Source: Staphylococcus equorum (GTDB lineage Bacteria; Bacillota; Bacilli; Staphylococcales; Staphylococcaceae). Taken from it: a stretch of DNA of 64,000 bases. The notes below the pieces were generated by a model. The model was given only the letters and a program-made list of their open reading frames with translations, was not told the DNA's origin and did no database searches. Below, piece by piece: positions 52,868 to 64,000 of this stretch (positions within the stretch are counted from its first letter, which is position 1; each line of letters starts with the position of its first letter). The stretch is from contig NZ_JAMBPV010000006.1 of the NCBI RefSeq assembly GCF_029531845.1, forward strand, positions 62,001-126,000. The letters are read 5' to 3'. The position numbers and the translations under genes are program-made.

Positions 52868-53737
52868 TTAAATATGAGCAGCGACGTATTTAAATTTTTT
52901 ATATTCATAATTGATATTAAAGCCTAGCTCATTAAAACGCTCAACAAGTGTCGTGTTTTTACTACGTATTTTGAAAAAAACTTTTTCTATATCGTGATTG
53001 GTAAATGCAATGTGTATAGCGTGTGATAGTAGATCAAATGCTATACCCTTGAGTCTATAATCAGAATGTGAAGAAAAATATTTAATTTCTGCCTTATGAC
53101 TATTTTCAAATATTTGAAGATAGAGATAACCTTTCAGTAGCCCCTCAGACATGAACATAAATAGGCGATGATGATCATCTAGTGATTCGACAATTTCATC
53201 AGCAGTCATTACATCATGTTTAAATGTGTGTTCGTGCAGCTTACTAAATAAACGGTAGTAAGCTGGCTGATACTCTGTGATGTTTTGCGCATGCTCAATT
53301 TCACCAATATCTTGTGATGCTACTAAATAATAATCTGTAAAGCTATAGGAAGATTGGGTGGTTTTCATAAAATCTAAATAATTTTGTTCTGTTTCTTCAA
53401 AAGAAAAGTTGAAACTTGTAGTCTCAGATTTGCTTTGTGCTAATGTCTCGAATAAGTTTTGAAATGCTGAAACTGATGGCGTAATCGATTTATTTACGAA
53501 AGGACCAAGTACTTTATATTTATTTTGCTCATATTGGAAGGCAGACATTAACATGATGATTTGATCTTGATCATCCACGTGTGCATACACGCCTGGGTCT
53601 TCTATGAGTTGCTTTATATTAGCTGTAATGTCTTTATGTGCTGGTGGTAATTTGTATAAATAAGAAGCTGAACGATAATCTGCGTTAATTATAAAGTGCT
53701 CTATCTGGTCATAGTCGTTTAATTTGATAGTTTTCAT
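52868..53737 (-). CDS. GNAT-family acetyltransferase-like protein
   Basis: A 289-residue protein with an N-terminal region without a clear family and a C-terminal GNAT fold (MFMSEGLLKGYLYLQIFENS, HSDYRLKGIAFDLLSHAIHI, IEKVFFKIRSKNTTLVERF). The acetyl-CoA loop is degenerate (YRLKGIA in place of RGxGxA), so activity is not certain. ATG 53737 follows GGAGG; the reading frame is open well upstream but without a ribosome-binding site. It is divergent from topB. Confidence 0.8.
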   Translation of the reverse strand: MKTIKLNDYDQIEHFIINADYRSASYLYKLPPAHKDITANIKQLIEDPGVYAHVDDQDQIIMLMSAFQYEQNKYKVLGPFVNKSITPSVSAFQNLFETLAQSKSETTSFNFSFEETEQNYLDFMKTTQSSYSFTDYYLVASQDIGEIEHAQNITEYQPAYYRLFSKLHEHTFKHDVMTADEIVESLDDHHRLFMFMSEGLLKGYLYLQIFENSHKAEIKYFSSHSDYRLKGIAFDLLSHAIHIAFTNHDIEKVFFKIRSKNTTLVERFNELGFNINYEYKKFKYVAAHI

Positions 53738-53858
53738 AAAATACCTCCGTCTGTAAACTATTAAGTTAATTATAGGAACTTTTTGATATAAATGAAAGTT
53801 TCGATGTGCTATATACATGTTACAATAAATATTATATTGAAATTGAAAGGGCGAAATT

Positions 53859-55997
53859 ATGAAATCACTAATTATAGCTGAAAAACCTTCAGTAGGTAGA
53901 GACATTGCAAATACTTTGAATGTTAATGAAAAGCGCAATGGCTATTTTGAAAATAATAAATATATAGTTACTTGGGCGTTGGGACATTTAGTAACGAATG
54001 CAACGCCAGAGCAGTATGATAATAATTATAAAGAATGGAAACTTGATGTTTTACCTATTATACCAAATAAAATGAAAACTGTTGTCATAAGTAAGACAAG
54101 AAAACAATTTTCAACTGTGCAATCTTTAATTAAGAACAATAATGTTAAAGATATCATCATTGCAACAGACGCTGGTAGAGAGGGAGAACTAGTAGCGCGA
54201 TTAATATTAGATAAAGCACACAATCATAAACCAATTAAACGTTTATGGATTAGTTCTGTAACGAATAAAGCAATTAAAGATGGGTTTAATAAACTACAAG
54301 ATGGTCGCAAATATGACAATTTGTATCATGCTGCATTAGCACGTAGTGAAGCAGATTGGATTGTTGGTATCAATGCTACTCGTGCGTTGACAACTAAATA
54401 TGACGCTCAATTGTCACTTGGCCGTGTGCAAACTCCTACAATACAATTAGTACAAATGAGACAAAATGAGATTAATCAATTCAAACCACAAACTTATTTC
54501 ACAATGAAATTGAATGCAGGTGGTCTTGACTTCCAATGTATTAAACCTCAGTCACATCCAGATAAAACTGTTTTTGAAGGTATAAAGAAAGAAATTGAGG
54601 GACAAGTAGCAACGATTGAAACAATAACTAAAAGTCATAAAAAATCGTATCCACAGCAATTGTTTAGTTTAACTGACTTACAACAAGAAGCTTATAAACG
54701 CTATCACTTAGGACCTAAAGAGACATTAAATACATTACAAGCATTATATGAAAGACATAAACTTGTGACCTACCCACGTACAGATTCAAACTATTTAACG
54801 GATGACATGGTGGATACACTTAAAGATCGTTTGCAAGCGATTATGGCTACCTCTTTAAAAGACATTGCAAAAGGGCAAATGTCACAAACGTTCTCTGCTA
54901 AACAAAGATTTGTAAATAATAGCAAAGTATCAGATCATCACGCTATTATACCAACAGAAGTACGCCCTGATATGAATCAATTAAGCCAGCGAGAGTCAAA
55001 AATATATATGATGATTGCTCAAAGGTATTTAGAAAATCTAATGCCGCCACATGAATACGAAGCGGTTTCTATAGAATTAAGCATTGGTGGATATAAATTT
55101 ACTTTTAAAGATAAGATCACTACTAAACTAGGTTTTAAAGCAGTCTATGATACACAGGAAAAAGCGAATGCACAAATTGCTCAAATGCAAAAAGGTGCAA
55201 CACTAAATATCACTCGCGTTAACATAGAGCAACATGAGACAACACCTCCCGCTTATTTTAATGAAGGAACTTTACTGAAAGCGATGGAAAGTCCTCAAAA
55301 ATTCTTTGCGTTAGATGATAAAAAACATAATGATACATTAAAAGAAACGGGTGGTATTGGAACTGTAGCAACGAGAGCAGATATCATAGAAAAATTATTC
55401 AATATGAATGCGATTGAAGCGCGTGATGGCAAAATAAAAGTAACCTCTAAAGGGAAGCAGATTTTAGAATTAGCACCAAAAAAACTTACGTCTCCTTTAT
55501 TAACAGCTGAATGGGAAGAAAAACTTTCACTTATTGAAAAAGGTAAATATGATGTGAGACAGTTTATATCTGAAATGAAGCAATTTACTAACGATGTTGT
55601 ATCTGAAATTAAGGAAAGCGAACAAAGCTATAAACATGACAATTTAACTACTACTGAATGTCCAACTTGCGGTAAGTTCATGATTAAAGTTAAAACGAAA
55701 AATGGACAAATGCTAGTTTGTCAAGATCCTACGTGTAAAACGAAAAAGAATGTTCAAAGAAAAACTAACGCTCGCTGTCCTAATTGTCATAAAAAAATGA
55801 CATTATTTGGAAGAGGGAAGGATGCTGTTTATCGTTGTGTTTGTGGTCATACTGAAAGTCAAACTCAGATGGATAAACGACATAAAAATAAAAAGTCAGA
55901 TAAAGTAAATAAAAAAGATTTGAAAAAATATATGAATAAAGATGAAGATATAGAGAATAACCCATTCCAAGATGCTCTAAAAGGCCTTAAATTCTAA
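53859..55997 (+). CDS. topB: DNA topoisomerase III
   Basis: A 712-residue type IA topoisomerase. The TOPRIM domain opens with [14 protein letters not shown] and includes [14 protein letters not shown]; the catalytic tyrosine is Y305 in [21 protein letters not shown] follows. The C-terminus has two zinc-binding modules ([10 protein letters not shown] and [11 protein letters not shown] with paired Cys) and a charged tail. It decatenates DNA and works with RecQ-type helicases. GAAAGGG precedes the ATG. Length is normal for Firmicutes. Confidence 0.96.
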   Translation: MKSLIIAEKPSVGRDIANTLNVNEKRNGYFENNKYIVTWALGHLVTNATPEQYDNNYKEWKLDVLPIIPNKMKTVVISKTRKQFSTVQSLIKNNNVKDIIIATDAGREGELVARLILDKAHNHKPIKRLWISSVTNKAIKDGFNKLQDGRKYDNLYHAALARSEADWIVGINATRALTTKYDAQLSLGRVQTPTIQLVQMRQNEINQFKPQTYFTMKLNAGGLDFQCIKPQSHPDKTVFEGIKKEIEGQVATIETITKSHKKSYPQQLFSLTDLQQEAYKRYHLGPKETLNTLQALYERHKLVTYPRTDSNYLTDDMVDTLKDRLQAIMATSLKDIAKGQMSQTFSAKQRFVNNSKVSDHHAIIPTEVRPDMNQLSQRESKIYMMIAQRYLENLMPPHEYEAVSIELSIGGYKFTFKDKITTKLGFKAVYDTQEKANAQIAQMQKGATLNITRVNIEQHETTPPAYFNEGTLLKAMESPQKFFALDDKKHNDTLKETGGIGTVATRADIIEKLFNMNAIEARDGKIKVTSKGKQILELAPKKLTSPLLTAEWEEKLSLIEKGKYDVRQFISEMKQFTNDVVSEIKESEQSYKHDNLTTTECPTCGKFMIKVKTKNGQMLVCQDPTCKTKKNVQRKTNARCPNCHKKMTLFGRGKDAVYRCVCGHTESQTQMDKRHKNKKSDKVNKKDLKKYMNKDEDIENNPFQDALKGLKF

Positions 55998-56003
55998 AAT
56001 AAT

Positions 56004-56037
56004 CGAACAAATAGAACATATATTTTAACAAAGTTCG
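56004..56037. promoter_or_regulatory. Paired PurR-like boxes upstream of the purine permease
   Basis: CGAAC (56004-56008) and GTTCG (56033-56037) are in inverted orientation 24 nt apart, with AT-rich flanks resembling the Firmicute PurBox AWWWCCGAACWWT, each with mismatches. The second box overlaps a possible promoter (TTAACA-17-TGTAAA). No guanine riboswitch was recognised. Confidence 0.55.
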
Positions 56038-56107
56038 TGTTTGCTATTGTAAAATAGTTAGATTGATATTAAAATATGAAGGTATTTTAAAAAAAGGAGA
56101 ACTAACT

Positions 56108-57442
56108 GTGAAAAAGTATTTCAAGTTTGATAAACATGGAACAAGCTATAAGAAAGAAACACTTGGTGGGTTAACAACTTTCTTATCAATGGCATACATT
56201 TTAGCTGTTAACCCTCAAGTACTTAGTTTAGCAGGCGTTGATGGCGTGTCTGAAGATATGAAAATGGATCAAGGTGCTATTTTCGTTGCCACAGCACTTG
56301 CAGCTTTTGTTGGCTCACTATTTATGGGGCTAATTGCACGATACCCAATTGCTTTAGCACCTGGTATGGGCTTAAATGCATTCTTTGCATTTACCGTTGT
56401 ATTAACTATGGGTATTCCTTGGGAAGTCGGTTTAACTGGAGTACTATTTTCTGGTTTAGTATTTGCAGTCCTCACTATGACGGGACTACGGGAAATAATC
56501 ATAAACGCAATTCCTTTTCAGATGAAAATGGCAGTATCCGCAGGTATTGGGCTATTTATCACCTTTGTCGGGTTACAAAGTTCAGGTATTATTGTTGCGA
56601 ATGAGTCTACGTTAGTTACATTAGGACAAATTACTGACGGCCCTGTACTTTTAACAATATTTGGTATTATTATTACTGTCATACTTTATGCAGTTAGAGT
56701 GCCAGGAGCGATATTTGTAGGTATGATGCTTACATCTATTCTTGGTATGATTACTGGACTTATACATACGCCAAGTGGCATTGTAGGTCAAGTGCCAAGT
56801 ATCGAGCCAACTTTCGGTGCAGCTTTCGAAGCGTTTAAAGATCCATCGCAATTATTTACTGTTCAATTTTTAATTGTTATCCTAACATTTTTATTCATAG
56901 ATTTTTTTGACACAGCAGGAACTTTAGTAGCAGTAGCAAGCCAAGCTGGTATGATGAAAGATAACAAACTTCCAAGAGCTGGACGTGCACTTTTCTCAGA
57001 TTCATTAGCGACTATTGTAGGTTCGATTTTTGGTACTACAACGACAACTACGTATATTGAATCAACATCAGGTGTTGCTGTCGGAGCTAGGACTGGGTTT
57101 GCAAGTGTAGTAACAGGCTTCTGTTTCTTATTAGCAATATTCTTTAGTCCGCTTATGGAAGTAGTCACTAGTGCAGTTACCACACCGGCATTAGTCGTAG
57201 TTGGTGTATTAATGGCTTCGAACTTTGCAGAAATAGATTGGAAGAAATTTGAAGTTGCAGTGCCAGCGTTTGTCACAATTATTATGATGCCTTTATCATA
57301 TTCAATTGCAACAGGTATTGCTTGTGGATTTATATTCTATCCAATTACAATGTTAATTTCTAAAAGACATAAAGAAGTACATCCTATTATGTATGGTTTA
57401 ATGGTATTATTTATTCTCTATTTCGTGTTTGTTCATGGATAA
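56108..57442 (+). CDS. pbuG: NCS2 purine permease (guanine/hypoxanthine type)
   Basis: A 444-residue, 12-14-helix permease of the AzgA/PbuG branch: TLGGLTTFLSMAYILAVNP near the start, ALAPGMGLNAFFAF, LIDFFDTAGTLV-like FIDFFDTAGTLVAV and TTTTTYIESTSGVAVGARTG. These are the substrate-binding segments of hypoxanthine/guanine/adenine transporters. The start is GTG at 56108 with AAAGGAG upstream. PurR-like boxes before the gene support a purine role. The S. aureus neighbour order topB then this permease, near the ribosomal operon, is conserved from memory. Confidence 0.9.
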   Translation: MKKYFKFDKHGTSYKKETLGGLTTFLSMAYILAVNPQVLSLAGVDGVSEDMKMDQGAIFVATALAAFVGSLFMGLIARYPIALAPGMGLNAFFAFTVVLTMGIPWEVGLTGVLFSGLVFAVLTMTGLREIIINAIPFQMKMAVSAGIGLFITFVGLQSSGIIVANESTLVTLGQITDGPVLLTIFGIIITVILYAVRVPGAIFVGMMLTSILGMITGLIHTPSGIVGQVPSIEPTFGAAFEAFKDPSQLFTVQFLIVILTFLFIDFFDTAGTLVAVASQAGMMKDNKLPRAGRALFSDSLATIVGSIFGTTTTTTYIESTSGVAVGARTGFASVVTGFCFLLAIFFSPLMEVVTSAVTTPALVVVGVLMASNFAEIDWKKFEVAVPAFVTIIMMPLSYSIATGIACGFIFYPITMLISKRHKEVHPIMYGLMVLFILYFVFVHG

Positions 57443-57445
57443 ATC

Positions 57446-57496
57446 AAAAGCACATTGTTGAACGTCAAAGCGACGCAACAATGTGCTTTTATGTTT
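57446..57496 (+). terminator. Terminator of the purine permease gene
   Basis: AAAAGCACATTGTTG pairs with CAACAATGTGCTTTT with a secondary CGTC/GACG stem in the loop. Confidence 0.9.
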
Positions 57497-57738
57497 TATA
57501 AATACTTAACTTGTAACTGTTTAGAAATCGTATAATTTATTATGTATCAAATACATATTATACAAGAACTAAAATCGAGTTTCTTCATTATAATACCAAT
57601 TTTAGAAAAAGTATTATAATTTATGATTTAAATCAAGTATCGATTTACTCAAAAAAGGACTCATATAATATGCGCTCGAAGAAAATAGTCAATCTTATCT
57701 AACAGTTCACATAAAACAATTTAAAAACGATAGAGTAA
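57497..57738. other. AT-rich intergenic region
   Basis: No gene, terminator or clear regulatory site was seen between the permease terminator and the small membrane protein gene. Confidence 0.4.
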
Positions 57739-58125
57739 TTACTCATGAGTTTCCTTATATTCTGTATAAACAACTTTTGCATTTTTGTTAGCTACATACA
57801 GAGGTGTTGAGAAGAGTACGAATATAAAGAAAAGCATTAAAAAGAATAAAATCCAATGCACAACCATACCGATGAAAGGTAAAAATGCAATGAATGAACC
57901 AATAACACCTAATAATGGGACAACCATCATTGGCTTAATTGAGTTTTGTTTATCTACTACAAGTATAATCATAGTAACAAGGTATAACAGGGCGTTAATA
58001 AGCAATGGTTGCCAACCAAAACTAAGAATTATGCTACCACCAAGAAATGGGATGCCATAAATAAACTCTCCTATAATGAGCACAAAGCTCAAAATTATAA
58101 GTGTAGTGCGAATACCGCTTTTCAT
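57739..58125 (-). CDS. Small DUF4064-like membrane protein
   Basis: A 128-residue protein with four hydrophobic helices and a charged C-terminus (KNAKVVYTEYKETHE). It resembles DUF4064-type small membrane proteins by layout only; I cannot confirm the family. GGTGGTGA precedes the ATG. It is divergent from the ribosomal S10 operon. Confidence 0.72.
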   Translation of the reverse strand: MKSGIRTTLIILSFVLIIGEFIYGIPFLGGSIILSFGWQPLLINALLYLVTMIILVVDKQNSIKPMMVVPLLGVIGSFIAFLPFIGMVVHWILFFLMLFFIFVLFSTPLYVANKNAKVVYTEYKETHE

Positions 58126-58240
58126 ATCATATCACCACCTAATATCTACTATTATAAAACAAAACAATGAATTTCTATAATCATAAGTAATAGTGAATTA
58201 GTAGCAATAAAAAAGAATTTCAAAAAGATTTTAAAAAAGG

Positions 58241-58269
58241 TTGAAGTGATTAGATTATTCGAGTACAAT
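58241..58269 (+). promoter_or_regulatory. S10 operon promoter
   Basis: TTGAAG (58241-58246), 17 nt and TACAAT (58264-58269) form a strong sigma-A promoter with a predicted start near 58277. Confidence 0.75.
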
Positions 58270-58276
58270 AACAAAG

Positions 58277-58793
<517 letters not shown>

Positions 58794-58820
58794 TAGAAAA
58801 ATTTAGGAGGTGGACTTTCG

Positions 58821-59480
58821 ATGACCAAAGGAATCTTAGGAAGAAAAATCGGGATGACACAAGTTTTCGGAGAAAACGGTGATTTAATCCCAGTAACAGT
58901 AGTAGAAGCAAGCCAAAACGTTGTATTACAAAAGAAATCTGAAGAGATTGATGGTTACAACGCTATACAAGTAGGCTACGAAGATAAACGAGCTTATAAA
59001 AAAGGTAGTAAAACTAGCAAATATGCTAACAAACCAGCTGAAGGCCATGCTAAAAAAGCAGGTACAGCACCTAAGCGCTTCATTCGTGAATTCAAAAACG
59101 TTAATGTTGATGAATACGAAGTAGGTCAAGAAGTCTCAGTTAATACATTTGAAGCTGGAGACGTAATTGATGTAACGGGCGTATCTAAAGGTAAAGGTTT
59201 CCAAGGTGCCATTAAACGTCATAATCAAGCACGTGGTCCAATGTCACATGGTTCTCATTTCCATAGATCACCTGGTTCAATAGGTATGGCATCAGACGCT
59301 TCAAAAGTCTTTAAAGGACAAAAAATGCCTGGACGTATGGGTGGAGACACAGTAACAGTTCAAAACTTAGAAGTAGTTCAAGTTGATACTGAAAACAATG
59401 TAATTTTAGTTAAAGGTAATGTACCTGGACCTAAAAAAGGTTTCTTAGAAATCACTTCATCAATTAAAGGTAATAAATAA
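58821..59480 (+). CDS. rplC: Ribosomal protein L3
   Basis: A 219-residue 50S protein that starts assembly near the peptidyl-transferase centre. [20 protein letters not shown], the long internal loop with [20 protein letters not shown], and [16 protein letters not shown] are present; the loop is where linezolid and tiamulin resistance changes arise, and no obvious oddity is seen. AGGAGG precedes the ATG. Confidence 0.98.
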   Translation: MTKGILGRKIGMTQVFGENGDLIPVTVVEASQNVVLQKKSEEIDGYNAIQVGYEDKRAYKKGSKTSKYANKPAEGHAKKAGTAPKRFIREFKNVNVDEYEVGQEVSVNTFEAGDVIDVTGVSKGKGFQGAIKRHNQARGPMSHGSHFHRSPGSIGMASDASKVFKGQKMPGRMGGDTVTVQNLEVVQVDTENNVILVKGNVPGPKKGFLEITSSIKGNK

Positions 59481-59506
59481 TATAGAATGAAAGGAGGATA
59501 TGCATA

Positions 59507-60130
59507 ATGGCAAATTATGATGTATTAAAAGTAGATGGAACTAAATCAGGTTCAGTTGAATTAAACGATGCAGTATTTGCAATCGAACCAAACAATAGTG
59601 TTCTTTTTGAAGCAATTAATTTACAACGTGCTTCATTACGCCAAGGTACACACGCTGTTAAGAACCGTTCAGCAGTACGAGGCGGCGGAGCTAAACCATG
59701 GAGACAAAAAGGTACAGGACGTGCGCGTCAAGGTACAATCCGTGCTCCACAATGGCGTGGTGGTGGTATCGTATTCGGACCAACACCAAGAAGCTACTCA
59801 TACAAAATGCCTAAGAAAATGCGTCGTTTAGCATTACGCTCAGCATTATCTTATAAAGTACAAGAAAAAGGTTTAACTGTTGTTGATACATTAAACTTAG
59901 AAGCTCCAAAAACTAAAGAGTTCAAAACTGTACTTTCAAATTTAGAACAACCTAAAAAAGTATTAGTAGTTACTGAATCAGAAGATGTAAACGTAGCATT
60001 ATCTGCTCGTAATATTCCTGGTGTACAAGTTACTACAGCTCAAGGTTTAAATGTTCTAGATATCACAAGCGCTGACAGTGTAGTAATTACAGAATCAGCT
60101 GCTAAAAAAGTTGAGGAGGTGCTAGGATAA
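59507..60130 (+). CDS. rplD: Ribosomal protein L4
   Basis: A 207-residue 50S protein whose loop lines the exit tunnel. The loop sequence [20 protein letters not shown] is the usual macrolide-sensitive form. AAGGAGG precedes the ATG, and the rplW start overlaps the rplD stop by one base. In E. coli L4 regulates the operon; that role is not established in Firmicutes. Confidence 0.98.
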   Translation: MANYDVLKVDGTKSGSVELNDAVFAIEPNNSVLFEAINLQRASLRQGTHAVKNRSAVRGGGAKPWRQKGTGRARQGTIRAPQWRGGGIVFGPTPRSYSYKMPKKMRRLALRSALSYKVQEKGLTVVDTLNLEAPKTKEFKTVLSNLEQPKKVLVVTESEDVNVALSARNIPGVQVTTAQGLNVLDITSADSVVITESAAKKVEEVLG

Positions 60131-60405
60131 TGGAAGCAAGAGACGTTCTTAAGCGCCCCGTAATCACTGAAAAATCATCTGTCGCTATGGCAGAAGATAA
60201 ATACACATTCGACGTTGATACTCGTGCTAATAAAACACAAGTTAAAATCGCTGTTGAAGAAATCTTTGACGTAAAAGTTGCTAATGTAAACATCATCAAC
60301 TACAAACCAAAGAAAAAACGTATGGGCCGTTACCAAGGCTATACAAACAAAAGACGCGTAGCAATTGTAAAATTAAAAGAAGGATCAATCGATCTATTCA
60401 ACTAA
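60130..60405 (+). CDS. rplW: Ribosomal protein L23
   Basis: A 91-residue 50S protein at the tunnel exit, docking site for trigger factor and [35 protein letters not shown] and [16 protein letters not shown] are typical. Its start is inside the rplD end (TAATGG), with GAGGAGG upstream in rplD. Confidence 0.98.
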   Translation: MEARDVLKRPVITEKSSVAMAEDKYTFDVDTRANKTQVKIAVEEIFDVKVANVNIINYKPKKKRMGRYQGYTNKRRVAIVKLKEGSIDLFN

Positions 60406-60433
60406 AACATTACCAATAAGGAGGTAAACGACA

Positions 60434-61270
60434 ATGGCTCTAAAAAAATATAAGCCAATTACTAATGGTCGTCGTAATATGACTGGTTATGATTTCTCAG
60501 AAATCACTGAAACAACTCCAGAAAAATCATTATTACAACCGCTACCGAAAAGAGCGGGACGAAATAACCAAGGTAAATTGACAGTTCGCCATCGCGGTGG
60601 AGGACATAAACGTCAATACCGTGTTATTGATTTCAAACGTAATAAAGACGGCATCAACGCTAAAGTTGATTCAATTCAATATGATCCAAACCGTTCAGCA
60701 AACATTGCATTATTAGTTTATGCTGATGGAGAAAAACGCTATATCATCGCTCCAAAAAACCTTAAAGTAGGTCAAGTATTGGAAAACGGTGAAAATGCAG
60801 ATATCAAATTAGGTAATGCATTACCATTAATTAACATCCCAGTAGGTACAGTAGTACACAACATCGAGTTGAAACCTGGTAAAGGTGGACAAATCGCTCG
60901 TTCAGCTGGTGCTAGTGCACAAGTACTTGGTAAAGAAGGTAAATATGTTTTAATCAGATTAAGATCTGGTGAAGTACGTATGATTCTTTCAACTTGCCGT
61001 GCTACTATTGGTCAAGTTGGTAACATCCAACATGAACTTGTTAACGTTGGTAAAGCAGGACGTTCTAGATGGAAAGGTAAACGCCCAACAGTTCGTGGTT
61101 CTGTAATGAACCCTAACGATCACCCACACGGTGGTGGTGAAGGACGTGCACCTATCGGTATGCCATCTCCAATGTCACCTTGGGGTAAACCTACGCTTGG
61201 TAAGAAAACTCGTCGTGGTAAAAAATCTTCAGACAAACTTATCGTTCGTGGACGTAAGAAGAAAAAATAA
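60434..61270 (+). CDS. rplB: Ribosomal protein L2
   Basis: A 278-residue 50S protein needed for subunit joining and peptidyl transfer. [20 protein letters not shown], the [16 protein letters not shown] block and the conserved histidine region [18 protein letters not shown] are complete. AAGGAGG precedes the ATG. A hairpin lies in the 64-bp gap to rpsS. Confidence 0.98.
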   Translation: MALKKYKPITNGRRNMTGYDFSEITETTPEKSLLQPLPKRAGRNNQGKLTVRHRGGGHKRQYRVIDFKRNKDGINAKVDSIQYDPNRSANIALLVYADGEKRYIIAPKNLKVGQVLENGENADIKLGNALPLINIPVGTVVHNIELKPGKGGQIARSAGASAQVLGKEGKYVLIRLRSGEVRMILSTCRATIGQVGNIQHELVNVGKAGRSRWKGKRPTVRGSVMNPNDHPHGGGEGRAPIGMPSPMSPWGKPTLGKKTRRGKKSSDKLIVRGRKKKK

Positions 61271-61283
61271 AAATGACTTATTT

Positions 61284-61309
61284 GCGTGTGCGGCATGATT
61301 GCTGCACGC
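61284..61309 (+). other. Intercistronic hairpin between rplB and rpsS
   Basis: GCGTG(T)GC-type arms at 61284-61291 pair with GCACGC at 61304-61309 with one bulge. No T-run follows, so it is not a terminator; it may stabilise or mark an RNA-processing point. Confidence 0.45.
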
Positions 61310-61334
61310 TCACAATAAGAAGGGAGGCGCCACT

Positions 61335-61613
61335 ATGGCTCGTAGTATTAAAAAAGGACCTTTTGCTGACGATCATCTAAAGAAAAAAGTTGAGGCTCAA
61401 AGCGGAAGCGAGAAAAAACAAGTAATCAAAACTTGGTCACGTCGTTCAACTATTTTCCCTGATTTTATCGGACATACATTCGCAGTATATGATGGACGTA
61501 AACACGTACCTGTATTCGTAACTGAAGATATGGTTGGTCATAAATTAGGAGAATTCGCACCAACACGTACTTTTAAAGGTCATGCAGCAGATGACAAAAA
61601 AACTAGAAGATAA
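61335..61613 (+). CDS. rpsS: Ribosomal protein S19
   Basis: A 92-residue 30S head protein: [40 protein letters not shown] and [15 protein letters not shown] are typical. ATG 61335 is chosen because AAGGGAGG stands upstream; a longer reading frame from 61299 has no such site. Confidence 0.98.
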   Translation: MARSIKKGPFADDHLKKKVEAQSGSEKKQVIKTWSRRSTIFPDFIGHTFAVYDGRKHVPVFVTEDMVGHKLGEFAPTRTFKGHAADDKKTRR

Positions 61614-61641
61614 CTTCTAACATGTAGAGGAGGAAATTCGA

Positions 61642-61995
61642 ATGGAAGCAAAAGCGGTTGCTAAAACAATAAGAATCGCACCTCGTAAAGTTAGATTAGT
61701 ATTAGATCTAATTAGAGGCAAGAGCGCTGGTGAAGCTATAGCGATTTTAAAATTAAAAAACAAAGCTTCATCACCAGTAGTTGAAAAATTATTAATGTCC
61801 GCTTTAGCAAATGCTGAACATAACTATGACATGAACACTGATGAATTAATAGTTAAAGAAGCTTATGCTAATGAAGGACCAACATTAAAACGTTTCCGTC
61901 CACGTGCACAAGGCCGTGCAAGTGCGATCAACAAACGTACAAGCCACATTACAATCGTCGTAAGTGACGGTAAAGAAGAAGCTAAAGAAGCTTAA
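61642..61995 (+). CDS. rplV: Ribosomal protein L22
   Basis: A 117-residue 50S protein with a beta-hairpin reaching into the exit tunnel. [40 protein letters not shown] and the tunnel loop [20 protein letters not shown] are intact, with no insertion of the kind linked to macrolide resistance. AGGAGG precedes the ATG. Confidence 0.98.
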
Positions 61996-62018
61996 TAATC
62001 TTTTAAGGAGGGAACACT

Positions 62019-62675
62019 GTGGGTCAAAAAATTAATCCAATCGGACTTCGTGTTGGTATCATCCGTGATTGGGAAGCTAAATGGTATGCAGAAAAAGACT
62101 TCGCATCACTATTACACGAAGATTTAAAAATCCGTAAGTTTATTGATAACGCATTAAAAGAAGCATCAGTTTCTCAAGTTGAAATTGAGCGTGCTGCTAA
62201 CCGTATCAACATCGCTATTCATACTGGTAAACCAGGTATGGTAATCGGTAAAGGCGGTTCAGAAATTGAAAAATTACGTAATAAATTGAACTCATTAACA
62301 AGCAAAAAAGTACACATCAACGTTATTGAAATCAAGAAGATTGATTTAGATGCTAAACTTGTTGCTGAAAATATCGCAGTACAATTAGAAAACCGTGCAT
62401 CGTTCCGTCGTGTACAAAAACAAGCTATTACTAGAGCTATGAAAAATGGCGCTAAAGGTATCAAAACACAAGTTTCAGGTCGTTTAGGCGGAGCTGACAT
62501 CGCTCGTATTGAGCAATATTCAGAAGGAACTGTTCCACTTCATACACTACGTGCTGACATTAGTTATGCACATGCAGAAGCTGACACTACTTACGGTAAA
62601 TTAGGTGTCAAAGTATGGATCTATCGTGGAGAAGTTCTTCCTACTACTAAGAAGACTAGTGAAGGAGGAAAATAA
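62019..62675 (+). CDS. rpsC: Ribosomal protein S3
   Basis: A 218-residue 30S protein with a KH domain ([20 protein letters not shown]) and the C-terminal domain [20 protein letters not shown]; it lines the mRNA entry tunnel. The start is GTG 62019 after AAGGAGGG. Confidence 0.98.
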   Translation: MGQKINPIGLRVGIIRDWEAKWYAEKDFASLLHEDLKIRKFIDNALKEASVSQVEIERAANRINIAIHTGKPGMVIGKGGSEIEKLRNKLNSLTSKKVHINVIEIKKIDLDAKLVAENIAVQLENRASFRRVQKQAITRAMKNGAKGIKTQVSGRLGGADIARIEQYSEGTVPLHTLRADISYAHAEADTTYGKLGVKVWIYRGEVLPTTKKTSEGGK

Positions 62676-62677
62676 TA

Positions 62678-63112
62678 ATGTTACTACCAAAACGTGTAAA
62701 ATATCGCCGTCAACATCGACCTAACACAACTGGTCGTTCTAAAGGCGGTAACTATGTAACATTTGGTGAGTATGGTTTACAAGCAACTACAACTTCTTGG
62801 ATCACATCTCGTCAAATCGAATCAGCTCGTATTGCAATGACACGTTTCATGAAGCGTGGCGGGAAAGTTTGGATTAAAATCTTCCCACATACACCTTACA
62901 CTAAAAAACCTCTAGAAGTACGTATGGGTGCTGGTAAAGGTGCGGTTGAAGGCTGGATTGCAGTAGCAAAACCAGGTAGAATTTTATTTGAAATCGCAGG
63001 CGTTGACGAAGAAGTTGCGCGCGAAGCATTACGTTTAGCTAGTCACAAACTTCCAGTGAAAACTAAGTTTGTAAAACGTGAAGAATTGGGTGGTGAAACA
63101 AATGAAAGCTAA
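62678..63112 (+). CDS. rplP: Ribosomal protein L16
   Basis: A 144-residue 50S protein at the tRNA-binding A site: [40 protein letters not shown] and the [17 protein letters not shown] loop (region of evernimicin resistance changes). GAAGGAGG precedes the ATG. Its 3' end overlaps rpmC by 11 bp. Confidence 0.98.
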   Translation: MLLPKRVKYRRQHRPNTTGRSKGGNYVTFGEYGLQATTTSWITSRQIESARIAMTRFMKRGGKVWIKIFPHTPYTKKPLEVRMGAGKGAVEGWIAVAKPGRILFEIAGVDEEVAREALRLASHKLPVKTKFVKREELGGETNES

Positions 63113-63311
63113 GGAAATTAGAGACTTAACCACTTCAGAAATCGAAGAACAAATTAAATCTTCAAAAGAAGAGCTTTTTAACCTACGCTTTCAGTTAGCA
63201 ACAGGTCAATTAGAGGAAACTGCACGTATTCGCACGGTAAGAAAAACGATTGCACGTCTAAAAACTGTTGTTCGTGAAAGAGAAATTGAACAAGGTAAAG
63301 CTAATCAATAA
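63102..63311 (+). CDS. rpmC: Ribosomal protein L29
   Basis: A 69-residue two-helix 50S protein near the tunnel exit: [20 protein letters not shown] and [18 protein letters not shown] 63102, with GGTGGTGAAA upstream, lies inside the end of rplP, so translation is coupled; an in-frame ATG at 63078 is less likely. Confidence 0.97.
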   Translation: MKAKEIRDLTTSEIEEQIKSSKEELFNLRFQLATGQLEETARIRTVRKTIARLKTVVREREIEQGKANQ

Positions 63312-63337
63312 TTTAATTTAAAGAGGAGGTTACTATA

Positions 63338-63601
63338 GTGAGCGAAAGAAATGATCGTAAAGTTTATGTAGGTAGAGTCGTTTCCGATAAAATGGATAAA
63401 ACTGTAACTGTACTTGTTGAAACATACAAAATGCACAAATTATATGGTAAACGAGTAAAATACTCTAAAAAATACAAAACTCATGATGAAAACAACTCAG
63501 CTAAATTAGGGGACACAGTTAAAATACAAGAAACACGTCCTTTATCAGCAACTAAACGTTTCCGTTTGGTAGAAATTGTTGAAGAATCAGTTATTATTTA
63601 A
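63338..63601 (+). CDS. rpsQ: Ribosomal protein S17
   Basis: An 87-residue 30S protein with an OB fold: [37 protein letters not shown] and [19 protein letters not shown]. The start is GTG with AGAGGAGG upstream. Confidence 0.98.
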   Translation: MSERNDRKVYVGRVVSDKMDKTVTVLVETYKMHKLYGKRVKYSKKYKTHDENNSAKLGDTVKIQETRPLSATKRFRLVEIVEESVII

Positions 63602-63628
63602 TAAATAGTGAAGATAAAGGAGGTTTAA

Positions 63629-64000
<372 letters not shown>

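Overview
The window is low-GC Firmicutes chromosome, almost certainly from a coagulase-negative Staphylococcus. The evidence is FemX (FmhB), SarR and SarV homologues, two SsaA-type CHAP proteins, an RsaI-like sRNA, FhuD2 and the S10 ribosomal operon, in an order that, from memory, largely follows the S. aureus region SA2105 to SA2047. A Leloir galRKET cluster and a glcU-gdh pair point to the S. xylosus/saprophyticus/cohnii side of the genus. Species assignment is inference; no database was searched.

Layout. 0-9.4 kb: HTH regulator, RsaI sRNA with a cre-like site, IMPase-family phosphatase, LCP cell-wall ligase, formate dehydrogenase with its DUF1641 partner, a small membrane protein, a GH73 glucosaminidase and an FAD monooxygenase. 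9.4-17.3 kb: 2-hydroxyacid dehydrogenase, a paired SMR efflux system, two WalR-box-bearing CHAP hydrolase genes, an opine-dehydrogenase-like enzyme with a NhaC antiporter. 17.8-28.2 kb: luciferase-like flavin oxidoreductase, SarR, a PfoR-like PTS IIC protein with a cre site, a polar amino-acid ABC transporter divergent from an SfnB-like flavoprotein, Fur-controlled fhuD2, BirA-controlled bioY and a GNAT protein. In S. aureus the urease operon lies next to sarR (from memory); it is not here.

28.2-43.7 kb is a molybdenum/formate block (fdhD, modABC, moeB, moaB, moaC, moeA, mobB, moaE, moaD, mobA, moaA) interrupted by galRKET. With fdhA at 3.4 kb, the window encodes molybdate uptake, the recognisable steps from cyclic pyranopterin monophosphate to bis-MGD, the sulfur-transfer chaperone and one client enzyme. 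44-58 kb: SarV, a MarR/MFS pair, a VOC protein, FemX followed by the decayed tail of an RND transporter gene, small membrane proteins, an AEC permease, glcU-gdh, a GNAT protein, topoisomerase III, and a purine permease with paired PurR-like boxes. 58.2-64 kb: promoter, leader and first twelve genes of the S10 ribosomal protein operon, rpsJ to rplN.

No CRISPR array, prophage, intact insertion sequence, tRNA or rRNA was seen. I did not find a clearly new multi-gene system. The most interesting observations are regulatory or evolutionary: an identical 10-mer over both gal promoters' -10 regions, a long hairpin at the start of the fdhA transcript, a hairpin with a T-run between glcU and gdh, a related intergenic repeat at 16.3 and 38.9 kb, the opine-dehydrogenase/antiporter pair, and the RND remnant behind femX.
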